Shown here: positions 47,801 to 55,767 of the stretch, one piece after another
How the letters are laid out: each line of letters starts with the position of its first letter
Numbering within the stretch: the first letter of the stretch is position 1
From: Methylobacter marinus A45
GTDB lineage: Bacteria > Pseudomonadota > Gammaproteobacteria > Methylococcales > Methylomonadaceae
NCBI RefSeq assembly: GCF_000383855.1
Contig: NZ_KB912877.1
Coordinates: 2,592,732-2,656,731, forward strand
Length of the DNA: 64,000 bases
Reading direction: 5' to 3'
Notes under the pieces: generated by a model
What the model was told of the DNA's origin: nothing
Database searches by the model: none
The model's input: only the letters and a program-made list of their open reading frames with translations
Translations under genes and position numbers: made by a program

Positions 47801-48823
47801 TTAAGCATAACGGGACCGGAGGATCAGTTTGGGGTTGAACAGCTTCTGTCTGCGGCTGGGCTGTCTCTGCAGGCTGTCTTTATACATGACGCCGAGAATG
47901 TCTCTTTCGGCTTCCAGCCAATCGTAAAGCTCATGGCCGGGAGAAAAATCGCGGCATTTGGCTTTGTAATAGGCGGCCTCGGCGATCATGGGTTTCACAT
48001 GTTCAGGGACAGGCGCTACCGGTGCCGGATCACTGGTAAAGCCCAATTTCAACAGGTTCAGCAGATCCTGAGGCACATTGTTTTTGATGCCGATCCCGGC
48101 AGGCTCCAACTCCGCGCAAGTGCCAAACAGGCGATCCCAGATTGACAGTACAAATCCATAGTTGCGGTCATGCTCGCGGCGTTCGGTTGAATGATGCACC
48201 CGATGCAGGCAGGGCACGATGATGAGTCGGCCCAGCAGTTTTTCGCCGCGAAAGGTAATGTTCGAGTGGTGGAACATGACGAACAGCGTCGTGATGGTCT
48301 CATTGATCAGCACGGTGGTTTTATCCGCGCCCAACAGGATAATGTAAGCCGCTTTCAGCGCCGTGATAATGAACAGTTCAATGAAATGGACGCGAAACGC
48401 GGTTGAAACATTTAAATAAGGATCGCTGTGGTGGACTTTGTGAAACATCCACAGGCAGTCAAAGCTGTGGCTGGCTTTATGCCAGAAGTAATGCATCAGG
48501 TCGAGCAATAAGAACGACAGAAAGGCTGCCCAGACGGGATTGGCAATATAGCTCAGCAAGCCGTTGCCTGAATATTGTTCGGCCAGCAGCAACAGCGACG
48601 AAACCGGCAATAGCGAAAGCGCCGCGCTGTTGAAAACAAACAGGTTGATATTGGCTTGAAAGGATTTGCGCCGGCCCGTCGGGGGAAGTTTTTCTTTAGG
48701 GGCACTCACCTCAAGTGTTGAAAGGATGACAAAAAACACAAGCAGTGCTGTCGTGGCTAATTCTCCGGATGTCAGCGCTGCCCATGTAATAAGGGATTCG
48801 AGAAATGCATTGAAGTGTGACAT
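47801..48823 (-). CDS. Sterol desaturase / fatty acid hydroxylase family protein
   Basis: A 340-residue membrane di-iron enzyme. Four to five hydrophobic segments carry the histidine boxes HYFWHKASH, HKVHHSD, and HRVHHSTERREHDRNYG. Members oxidise sterols, fatty acids or carotenoids, and the substrate here is not evident. Residues after 240 form a soluble tail. AGGA is 7 bases before the ATG. A 156-base palindromic repeat begins only 21 bases upstream of the start codon and must occupy the 5' leader or promoter region. Confidence 0.88.
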   Translation of the reverse strand: MSHFNAFLESLITWAALTSGELATTALLVFFVILSTLEVSAPKEKLPPTGRRKSFQANINLFVFNSAALSLLPVSSLLLLAEQYSGNGLLSYIANPVWAAFLSFLLLDLMHYFWHKASHSFDCLWMFHKVHHSDPYLNVSTAFRVHFIELFIITALKAAYIILLGADKTTVLINETITTLFVMFHHSNITFRGEKLLGRLIIVPCLHRVHHSTERREHDRNYGFVLSIWDRLFGTCAELEPAGIGIKNNVPQDLLNLLKLGFTSDPAPVAPVPEHVKPMIAEAAYYKAKCRDFSPGHELYDWLEAERDILGVMYKDSLQRQPSRRQKLFNPKLILRSRYA

Positions 48824-48844
48824 CGACTTTTCCTTTTAACTTAA

Positions 48845-49000
48845 GGAACGTGAATTTTATAACTCCCGCAATTGAGTTGTCTTTCCGTCCCTCTTCGGCG
48901 TTGCGCAAACAGTTACATAGCTTGCTATGCGCCTGTTTGCGCGCCTTGAACAGGAACAGAAATCCTGCCTCAATTGCGGGTCTTATTTCATTCCCGTCCC
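48845..49000. repeat. Palindromic non-autonomous repeat, 156-base copy
   Basis: The ends are imperfect inverted repeats of about 32 bases: GGAACGTGAATTTTATAAC then TCCCGCAATTGAG on the left, CTCAATTGCGGG then TTATTTCATTCCCGTCC on the right. Inside is a 10-bp stem (GCGCAAACAG 48903-48912 with CTGTTTGCGC 48933-48942). The same ends and the same core are in the 272-base copy at 62017. Small reading frames crossing it are repeat-derived. Confidence 0.85.
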
Positions 49001-49377
49001 AAACTGGTATAACAACCCAATGGCCAGTAGCTTAAATCAACTTTATTAACCCTTGATGACATCGGGCGCGGTAGTTTTTCTCTAGACATGAATATCGCGA
49101 GCAATCGGCATGCCATAGGCCTAAGGGTCCTCGCTAAAAGCAGCCGGAGCCTTATCCTGTCAGGCCTGGCGGATAATCAGACAGCATCGGCACCGATAAA
49201 AAGGCGCGTCGGGGAGGTCCGTCGACGGCGGTTGAGTGCATCAGTAAGGCGCAATGTCTCTTTTTTTTGCACCAATAAGGCATATTGCCGCATGATTCGA
49301 TCTGATTTGAAGGCTTATCCATAAAGCGCGTCAACATCGTATGTCGGGTGAGGCGGCGTTCTGTTGGTGCGTCAACA
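49001..49377. other. Intergenic region, no gene
   Basis: Nothing convincing in these 377 bases between the palindromic repeat and the end of galM. GCGTCAACAT occurs twice near 49328 and 49369. An open frame at 49088-49324 has no ribosome binding site. Confidence 0.5.
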
Positions 49378-50442
49378 TTATAGCCGCAGACCGGCATCAA
49401 ACCGGTAAACAGTGGTGTGACGATAGTCGTCAGTCGGTTGTAACAGCGTCGAGGGAAACGCGGGCTGGTTAGGGGAGTCGGGAAAATGCTGAGGTTCCAG
49501 GCAGAAGCCCGCGTGTTTTTCATAAAACCGGCCGCCTTTGCCGCACAGCCGGCCATCGAGAAAATTACCGCTGTAGAACTGAATGCCGGGCTGCGTCGTA
49601 TAGACGCTCATGCGGCGCCCTCTTGACGGTTCCGTGACTTCGGCGGCCAATTGGCAATGGCCGGAGGCTTTCGACACGATCCAGTTATGATCATAACCGC
49701 CCGCCGCGCGGCGCAACTGTTCATCATCTGGTTGCAGTCGCGCGCCGATGGGCGTCAAGCGTTGAAAATCCATGACAGTGTCGGTCACAGGGGCTTGTTC
49801 GCCAGTAGGGATCAGCGTGTCGTCGACCGGCAAAAAGCGGTCCGCCAGCAGACGCAGGCGATGATCGAGCACCGTGCCGCATCCTGCCAGGTTGAAATAG
49901 GCATGATGGCTCAGATTGATGATGGTCGGCGCGTCGGTTTGGGCGCGATAGTCGAGCCGCAGTTCATTGCGTGCCGTCAGGGTATAAGTCACTTCGGCTT
50001 GCAGATTGCCGGGATAGCCTTCTTCGCTGTCCGGGCTCAGGTAGCTCAGCGTTAGCCGCGGCTCCGTTTCCGGGCCGGACGGCCGCGCCCGCCACAGGCG
50101 CCGGTCGAATCCGGCCCGGCCGCCATGCAGGTGATTGGGACCGTTATTGCAGGCCAACTGATAATCCATACCCTGCAAACGAAACCGGCCCTGGGCAATA
50201 CGGTTGGCATAGCGGCCGATGATGGCGCCGAAATAAGGATGCTCGCCCAGATAAGGCTCCAGGGTGTCGAAGCCGAGCACGACATCGGTCAGGCGGCCGT
50301 GCCGGTCGGGCACCTGCAACGACATCAGGATGCCGCCATAGGTCATGATCTTCGCGGCCATGCCGGCGTCATTGGTCAACGTATAGCCATCGACGGGCCG
50401 GCCGTCATGAGTCGAGCCTAGCGGCTGCCGCGTGATCGGCAT
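49378..50442 (-). CDS. galM: Aldose 1-epimerase (mutarotase)
   Basis: Converts beta- to alpha-galactose for galactokinase. The protein has 354 residues, the normal length. Seen are GFDTLEPYLGEHPYFGAIIGRYANRIA, NNGPNHLHGG (catalytic His region), INLSHHAYFNL with the second His, and the C-terminal LEPQHFPDSPNQPAFPSTLL with the catalytic Glu. The ATG at 50442, five bases past the galK stop, is used. The longer frame overlapping galK is rejected. It is the last gene of the gal operon. Confidence 0.93.
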   Translation of the reverse strand: MPITRQPLGSTHDGRPVDGYTLTNDAGMAAKIMTYGGILMSLQVPDRHGRLTDVVLGFDTLEPYLGEHPYFGAIIGRYANRIAQGRFRLQGMDYQLACNNGPNHLHGGRAGFDRRLWRARPSGPETEPRLTLSYLSPDSEEGYPGNLQAEVTYTLTARNELRLDYRAQTDAPTIINLSHHAYFNLAGCGTVLDHRLRLLADRFLPVDDTLIPTGEQAPVTDTVMDFQRLTPIGARLQPDDEQLRRAAGGYDHNWIVSKASGHCQLAAEVTEPSRGRRMSVYTTQPGIQFYSGNFLDGRLCGKGGRFYEKHAGFCLEPQHFPDSPNQPAFPSTLLQPTDDYRHTTVYRFDAGLRL

Positions 50443-50446
50443 GTTT

Positions 50447-51520
50447 TTACCGTGACGGCTCGGGAACCAGCAGACAGCCATTGCGGCCGGACCGGTTGTA
50501 AAGCTTCAGGGTCTCCAGGCCGATATGCCGCGCCGCCCCCTGTTCACACAACGCCACACAGGCACCGCCGAAACCGGCGCCGGTAAGCCGCGCGCCGTAT
50601 ACGCCGGACTGGCGTTGCAGAATCGCGACCAGTTCGTCGAGTTCGGGTATCGACACTTCGTAATCATCGCGCAGACTGTCGTGCGAGGCATTCATCAGCT
50701 GCCCGAATTTATCGGCGCTGATGGGCTCGCGGGCGCGCAGCACGCGGTTGTTTTCGCTGACCACGTGACGGGCGCGGCGGCACAGCGGTTCCGGCAGCGA
50801 TTCCGTCAGGCTCGGCTCCGGCACGTCACGCAGCGCGGCCACGCCCAGCAGCCTGGCCGCCGCTTCGCATTCGGCGCGGCGCTCGTTGTATTGACTGCCC
50901 GCCAGGGTGCGCATGACGCCGGAATCGAGCACCAGAATTTCGCTGCCGGCCGGCAGCGGCAGCTTACGTCGATCCAGCGTGCGCATATCGAGAAACAGCA
51001 TCTGGCCCACGTCGGCCAGGCTGGATGCCATCTGGTCCATCAGGCCGCAATGGACCCCGGCGTAGTCGATTTCGGCGCGTTGCGCGAGCCGGGCAATCTG
51101 GACGTCGTCCAGCGGCAGCGAAAGCAGTACACGCAAGGCCCGCAGCATTGCCACTTCCAGCGCGGCGCTGGAAGACAGGCCCAGCCCGATAGGGATGTTG
51201 GAGGCGATATAAATGTCCAGTTTCGGCACATCGATGCCGAGCGCTTCGACTTGTTTCAGGCAACCGTAGATGTACTGGCCAAAATGCTCCTCCGGCATGC
51301 CCGCCATATTGAATTCTATAAACTGGTTCAGGTTGGCGGCATAAACCCTGAAGATGTTGCCCTCGTTAGGGCGCAGCAGCACGTGCGTGGATTGCCGGAT
51401 CGCCGTCGGCAACACGTAGCCGTCGTTGTAGTCGGTATGTTCGCCGAGCAGGTTGACGCGTCCCGGTGCCTCGGCGCTGGCGGTCGGATGCGTGCCGAAT
51501 ATGGCGGTGAATGTTTTCAT
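50447..51520 (-). CDS. galK: Galactokinase
   Basis: GHMP kinase of 357 residues phosphorylating galactose at C1. The signature PGRVNLLGEHTDYNDGYVLP is at residues 20-39, the phosphate-binding GLGLSSSAALEVA near 114-126, and the third motif GARLTGAGFGGACVAL near the C-terminus. It starts 3 bases after galT ends. Confidence 0.96.
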   Translation of the reverse strand: MKTFTAIFGTHPTASAEAPGRVNLLGEHTDYNDGYVLPTAIRQSTHVLLRPNEGNIFRVYAANLNQFIEFNMAGMPEEHFGQYIYGCLKQVEALGIDVPKLDIYIASNIPIGLGLSSSAALEVAMLRALRVLLSLPLDDVQIARLAQRAEIDYAGVHCGLMDQMASSLADVGQMLFLDMRTLDRRKLPLPAGSEILVLDSGVMRTLAGSQYNERRAECEAAARLLGVAALRDVPEPSLTESLPEPLCRRARHVVSENNRVLRAREPISADKFGQLMNASHDSLRDDYEVSIPELDELVAILQRQSGVYGARLTGAGFGGACVALCEQGAARHIGLETLKLYNRSGRNGCLLVPEPSR

Positions 51521-51523
51521 AAG

Positions 51524-52618
51524 TTACAGGCTCCCAATATCGACGCTAATAGTCTGAAGTTCGCGCGCTTTATCCTCGGGCAGAACGTCCATGGCAAACA
51601 GGCCGGCGCCCAATTCGGTGCCGGCCAGGTATTTCAGTTTGTCCGCCGTGCGGTAAGGCGGAAAAAATTCGGCGTGCAGATGCGCTTCGGGATGCTTCTG
51701 ATCATCGGTCGGGGCTTGATACCAGGCCATCAGATAAGGAAAGGCCCTATGCCATAAGGCATCATATTTCATCAACACGGTTTTCAGCGCGCGCGCCAGA
51801 TCGGCGCCCTGGACATCGTTCAGCTTGGTAAAATCGGGCACGGGCTCGATCGGCGCCACCCAGACCTCATACGGGTAGCGTGCGCAGACCGGCACAAAGG
51901 CGACGGCGTGTTCGCCCTGGTACAGGATGCGTTTCGCCTCGCGCAGTTCTTGCTTGATCAATGAAGACAGCAGACTGCGGCCATGTAGCCGGTAATGGCT
52001 GAGTTCTTCTTGCCGCATGCGCGCGGGCACGGGCGGCACGGTCGGATAGGCATAGATTTGCCCGTGCGGATGATGCAGCGTGACCCCGACTTCGGCGCCG
52101 CGGTTCTCGAACGGCAGCACGTAAGCGATGTCGGGATGCCGGCCCAGTTGCTGGGTGCGTTCCGCCCAGACCTGCAACAGCAATTCGATATGCGCCAGCG
52201 GCAGCGCCGCCAGCGAGGAATGGGCGTCCTGCGTAAACACCACGACTTCGCATTTGCCGGTTGCCGGCCTCGTCGGCACGATTAGGTCAGGTGCGGAATG
52301 CGCTTCCAGGCTCAAGGACGGAAAACGGTTGTCGAAGACAGCGATTTGCCATTTGCCCGGCGGCAGTTCGGTCGGGTTGTCGGCCTGAGTGGTCACGGCC
52401 AGCGGGTTGTATTCCGGCGGCGGCAGGAACGTGCGCCCCTGCCGATAGGCGGCATAAGTGACCCATTCGCCGAGTAAGGGATGCCAGCGTAAATGCGGAT
52501 TAGCCTGCAGCGACTCCGGGAACGGACTGGGCGCGCTTACACTTGCGTCATCAAGCGGGTGCCGGCTGTACAGCCAGAGATGCCGGCCGTCCGGCTTGGT
52601 CAATTCGCGCATGTACAT
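51524..52618 (-). CDS. galT: Galactose-1-phosphate uridylyltransferase
   Basis: A 364-residue HIT-superfamily enzyme exchanging UMP between UDP-glucose and galactose-1-phosphate. The active site HPHGQIYAYP is present, with VVFTQDAHSSLAAL, PYEVWVAP and an ending HLHAEFFPP that binds metal. ATG 52618 has GGAGG 8 bases upstream and starts one base after the stop of the GH2 gene, so the longer frame is rejected. Confidence 0.95.
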   Translation of the reverse strand: MYMRELTKPDGRHLWLYSRHPLDDASVSAPSPFPESLQANPHLRWHPLLGEWVTYAAYRQGRTFLPPPEYNPLAVTTQADNPTELPPGKWQIAVFDNRFPSLSLEAHSAPDLIVPTRPATGKCEVVVFTQDAHSSLAALPLAHIELLLQVWAERTQQLGRHPDIAYVLPFENRGAEVGVTLHHPHGQIYAYPTVPPVPARMRQEELSHYRLHGRSLLSSLIKQELREAKRILYQGEHAVAFVPVCARYPYEVWVAPIEPVPDFTKLNDVQGADLARALKTVLMKYDALWHRAFPYLMAWYQAPTDDQKHPEAHLHAEFFPPYRTADKLKYLAGTELGAGLFAMDVLPEDKARELQTISVDIGSL

Positions 52619-52619
52619 A

Positions 52620-54404
52620 TCAGACGCCTCCGTGAATATGGGAGCTGGACATGCGCGTGATATCGGCAATGACGTCCAGCGGCAGTTTGGGAGTGCGATC
52701 GGCGCACAGCAGGCCGTTGGCTTCCTGAAAGGTATCGGCGAACTGCGTGTAACAGAAGCCGCTGAACAGCGCCGCGTCGGTAATGACTGCGATGAGTGCT
52801 TTATAGGTACGGGTAAATTCCTCGTCGTTATGGACGGCCGAATAGCCCCAGGTCTGCCGCACGCCCGGTTGCGGGCATTTGGCGTAGGCGACGCCGCCGA
52901 ATTCGGTCAGCATGATCGGCTGGCCGCGATGCGGGTAGCCATCCAGGGTCAGAATGCGGCCGCCCGGGCGCCGGCGGTCGAACAACTGTTCGGGATTCGC
53001 TTCGGCGCCATAGCGCGCCCTGAGATGGTCCGGGCGGGGATCATAATCGTGAATGCCGAGAATGTCGGTGGCGCTGCTTTCCCAGCCATCATTGCCGATG
53101 ACCGGCCGGGTCACATCCAGTGTTTTGGTCAGGTGGTAAAGCGCCACGACGGCACTGCGATGCGCCTCTAGCGACGTCAGTTCCGGCACGCCCCAGGATT
53201 CGTTGAACGGCACCCAGACGATCACGCTGGGATGGCTGTAATCGCGTTCGATGGCTTCGGCCCATTCCTTCACCATGCGCTTGATGGCCGTGCGCGTGAA
53301 CTGATAGGCGGAGGGCATTTCCTCCCAGACCAGCAGGCCCAGCCTGTCGGCCCAGTACAGATAGCGCGGGTTTTCGATCTTCTGGTGTTTGCGCACGCCA
53401 TTGAAGCCCATCGCCTTGGCCAGTTCGATATCGGTGCGCAGGGCATCGTCGTCAGGCGCCGCCAGCAGGGTGTCGGGCCAATAGCCCTGATCCAGCACCA
53501 GTCTCAGGAAGTACGGGCGGCCGTTCAACATGAAGCGGTCGCGCAGGATGTTGACCGAGCGCAAGGCCGTGTAGGAGGTGAATTCGTCCAGTACCTCATC
53601 GCCGCGTTTCAGGCGAATCTCGGCGTCGAGCAGTGTCGGCCGTTCCGGACTCCACAGCAGTTCATTGCGGAAATCGTCGATGCCGGGATCGGACAGGATA
53701 ATGCGCCGGTCCGCATCGCCGTCGATGACATGATAGCTGTCCCAGGCCAGTACGCGGTCCTGATGCTGCAACTTGACCTCCACCGACAGGCCGGTGGTAT
53801 CGCCGCCTATGACGCGTGCTTCGAAGCCGATCGAGAATTCCTCCAGATGAGGCGTCCAGCGGATTTTGCTGACATAGCTGCGGCCCACGCGTTCCAGCCA
53901 TACGGTCTGCCAGATGCCGGTCGTGCGCGGATACCAGATGGAGTGCGGCTCCCGTTGCCAGTCCTGTTTGCCGCGCGGCTTGGCCAGTTCATGCGGGTCA
54001 TCTTCCACATAGACGGTCACGATTTGGTCGCCCGAGTCATTCAACGCAAATGTGATATCGCCGAAAAACGGCGTATGCCCGCCTTCATGGCTGACGATCA
54101 GGCAGCCGTTGACCCACACCTTGGCGAAGTAGTCGACGGCACCGAAACGCAGCAGCACGCGGCCGTCATTTTCGGGCTTGATATGGAAATCGCGCTCATA
54201 CCAGCAGGCGGCATGAAACCCGCGGTCGCCGATGCCGCTGGCTTGCGATTCCGGCGGGAACGGCACCAGAATCTCCAGCGGCCATTCGGTAATATCGGAT
54301 GGCTGGCGGAACTTGCGTTGATCGTCGAAGACAAAGCGCCAAGGTCCATCCAATGACATCCAGTGCTTACGTACCAGTTGAGGACGGGGGTAGGGGCAAG
54401 TCAC
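52620..54404 (-). CDS. Glycoside hydrolase family 2 protein (probable beta-galactosidase/beta-glucuronidase type)
   Basis: A 594-residue protein. The order is an N-terminal sugar-binding jelly roll (SLDGPWRFVFDD, YERDFHI, VNGCLIVSHEGGHTPF), an immunoglobulin-like domain, and a TIM barrel with the acid/base Glu in VPFNESWG and the nucleophile in MLTEFGG. No signal peptide is seen, so it is cytoplasmic. The start is GTG 54404 with AAGGAG 6 bases before it. The frame can be extended 76 codons upstream, but that extension runs through a repeat remnant. It heads the galT-galK-galM operon, so it may release galactose from an internal galactoside. Confidence 0.88.
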   Translation of the reverse strand: MTCPYPRPQLVRKHWMSLDGPWRFVFDDQRKFRQPSDITEWPLEILVPFPPESQASGIGDRGFHAACWYERDFHIKPENDGRVLLRFGAVDYFAKVWVNGCLIVSHEGGHTPFFGDITFALNDSGDQIVTVYVEDDPHELAKPRGKQDWQREPHSIWYPRTTGIWQTVWLERVGRSYVSKIRWTPHLEEFSIGFEARVIGGDTTGLSVEVKLQHQDRVLAWDSYHVIDGDADRRIILSDPGIDDFRNELLWSPERPTLLDAEIRLKRGDEVLDEFTSYTALRSVNILRDRFMLNGRPYFLRLVLDQGYWPDTLLAAPDDDALRTDIELAKAMGFNGVRKHQKIENPRYLYWADRLGLLVWEEMPSAYQFTRTAIKRMVKEWAEAIERDYSHPSVIVWVPFNESWGVPELTSLEAHRSAVVALYHLTKTLDVTRPVIGNDGWESSATDILGIHDYDPRPDHLRARYGAEANPEQLFDRRRPGGRILTLDGYPHRGQPIMLTEFGGVAYAKCPQPGVRQTWGYSAVHNDEEFTRTYKALIAVITDAALFSGFCYTQFADTFQEANGLLCADRTPKLPLDVIADITRMSSSHIHGGV

Positions 54405-54597
54405 AGCGATCTCCTTATTAGACAAGTTGACCAACTTCGTATAGACCATCAGACCATCCGTCCCGTGCACAGTTCGGCGGGATATTTTTATCACTGCGGC
54501 AGATGCCCGGCAGATTCGCTTGCAAGCCGCCGGATCAGGCGCCATTGACGATGGCGAGCCGGGCCTGAATTTAAAACTTGTTACAATGAGCAACTTT

Positions 54598-54625
54598 GGA
54601 ACGGGAATTATAAAATTCACATTCC
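54598..54625. repeat. Minimal (end-to-end) copy of the palindromic repeat
   Basis: GGAACGGGAAT, the outer end of one side of the repeat seen at 48845 and 62017, is joined directly to TATAAAATTCACATTCC, the outer end of the other side (one difference). It therefore looks like an internally deleted copy of only 28 bases. It lies between the divergent GH2 and corrinoid-adenosyltransferase genes. Confidence 0.6.
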
Positions 54626-54661
54626 TTATCAATCGGGTAATCAGATGACGGAAGGAGATCT

Positions 54662-55198
54662 ATGAAAACAAGAGACAGGCGGCGGGGACTGGTGGTGGTC
54701 AATACCGGCGAAGGCAAGGGTAAATCGTCCAGCGCTTTGGGCATGGTGTTCCGTGCCGCGGGCTGGGGCATGAAAGTCTGCGTGATCCAGTTCATCAAGG
54801 GACAATGGCAAACGGGCGAGCAAAAGGCCGCCGAGCGCTTCGACAACATCGAATGGCATGCCCTGGGCGACGGCTTTACCTGGGACACCAAGAATCCGGA
54901 GCAGGACATCAAGACCAGCCGGGCGATATGGGAGTTCAGCAAGCAGAAAATGGCTTCCGGCGAGTTCGATCTGGTTTTGCTCGATGAAATCAATTATTGC
55001 TGCGGTTATCACTGGATTTCGGGGCAGGAGATCGCCGATTTCATCCGCCAGCAAAAGCCGTCCTGGATGCATTTGATCCTGACCGGCCGCAACGCGCCGC
55101 CTGAAGTCATCGCCTGTGCCGATACCGTCACCGAAATGACCAAAATCAAGCACGCTTACGAACAAGGCATCAAAGCCGAGCAGGGGATTGAATTTTAA
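54662..55198 (+). CDS. cobO: Cob(I)yrinic acid a,c-diamide adenosyltransferase
   Basis: A 178-residue CobA/BtuR-type enzyme placing the adenosyl group on cobalt in vitamin B12 synthesis or salvage. The P-loop is NTGEGKGKSSSALG, with IQFIKGQW, LLDEINYC and LILTGRNAP. GGAG lies 4 bases before the ATG. No other cobalamin genes and no visible cobalamin riboswitch are near. Confidence 0.94.
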   Translation: MKTRDRRRGLVVVNTGEGKGKSSSALGMVFRAAGWGMKVCVIQFIKGQWQTGEQKAAERFDNIEWHALGDGFTWDTKNPEQDIKTSRAIWEFSKQKMASGEFDLVLLDEINYCCGYHWISGQEIADFIRQQKPSWMHLILTGRNAPPEVIACADTVTEMTKIKHAYEQGIKAEQGIEF

Positions 55199-55322
55199 AA
55201 GGTTTTTAGGCCACGGATATCTTTCATTGCTGAGGATAAATAATTCGCATAGAATCCGAAGGGTAATACTTCATGGCGCCGGTAGCACGGCGTAATAACT
55301 ATAAAACAGGAAGAGAACGCAA

Positions 55323-55685
55323 ATGAGTGAAACAACTAAATTGATAATAGGCGTGGTGGCCTTTTTTGTCATAGGCTTCATCATGGTAGGTACAAACAAG
55401 AGCCAGTCTCCGGAGCAAATGGAGCAATCGTCACAGATCAGAGTCTATGCCTCCATGCAGTCGATGGCCAACAACAAATGCCCGGCGGCGATCAAGCAGC
55501 ATACGGGCGAACAGGTATTTTTCCCCTCTGAAACAAAAAGCGATAAAGAGACTTATATTACCTTGAAGTGGGTCGGCGAAAACAAGGACGGCTTTAAAGC
55601 GGCGTCCTGCACCGTCAATGTGAATCTGGGCGGCATTTCCGAACTCATTATTGACGATAAAGTCATCATCAATAAAAAAGTCTAG
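55323..55685 (+). CDS. Small membrane-anchored protein, unknown
   Basis: A 120-residue protein with one N-terminal membrane segment (LIIGVVAFFVIGFIMVG) and a small periplasmic domain with two cysteines (NNKCPAAIKQHTG, AASCTVNVNL) that could form a disulfide. It ends in a beta-rich LGGISELIIDDKVIINKKV segment. No family recognised. AGGAAGAGAA upstream gives a ribosome binding site. Confidence 0.7.
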   Translation: MSETTKLIIGVVAFFVIGFIMVGTNKSQSPEQMEQSSQIRVYASMQSMANNKCPAAIKQHTGEQVFFPSETKSDKETYITLKWVGENKDGFKAASCTVNVNLGGISELIIDDKVIINKKV

Positions 55686-55713
55686 CTTGATCCATCCCAT
55701 ACTATATAGACGC

Positions 55714-55750
55714 GTAGGTCGGGTTAGCGATAGCGTAACCCGACATCTAC
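55714..55750. repeat. GTAGGTCGGGTTAGCG-type palindromic repeat
   Basis: A 9-bp perfect stem (GTCGGGTTA 55718-55726 with TAACCCGAC 55736-55744), extended by GTAG and CTAC at the ends. This sequence style is a common REP-like intergenic repeat in proteobacteria. It lies between two convergent genes. Confidence 0.7.
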
Positions 55751-55767
55751 TCAAAATCTCTTGATCA

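Noticed and set aside
48711-49035. Small frames on both strands around 48.8-49.0 kb, and the frames at 61893-62434
   Set aside because: They read through the palindromic repeats, and similar peptide tails arise at both repeat copies because of the shared DNA.
52620-54632. Longer 670-residue version of the GH2 protein
   Set aside because: The first 76 residues read through a repeat remnant and lack a binding site. GTG 54404 has AAGGAG at good spacing.
54405-54661. Cobalamin riboswitch upstream of the corrinoid adenosyltransferase
   Set aside because: I looked for a B12-box-like stretch and saw none. The spacer holds only the divergent promoters and the repeat remnant.
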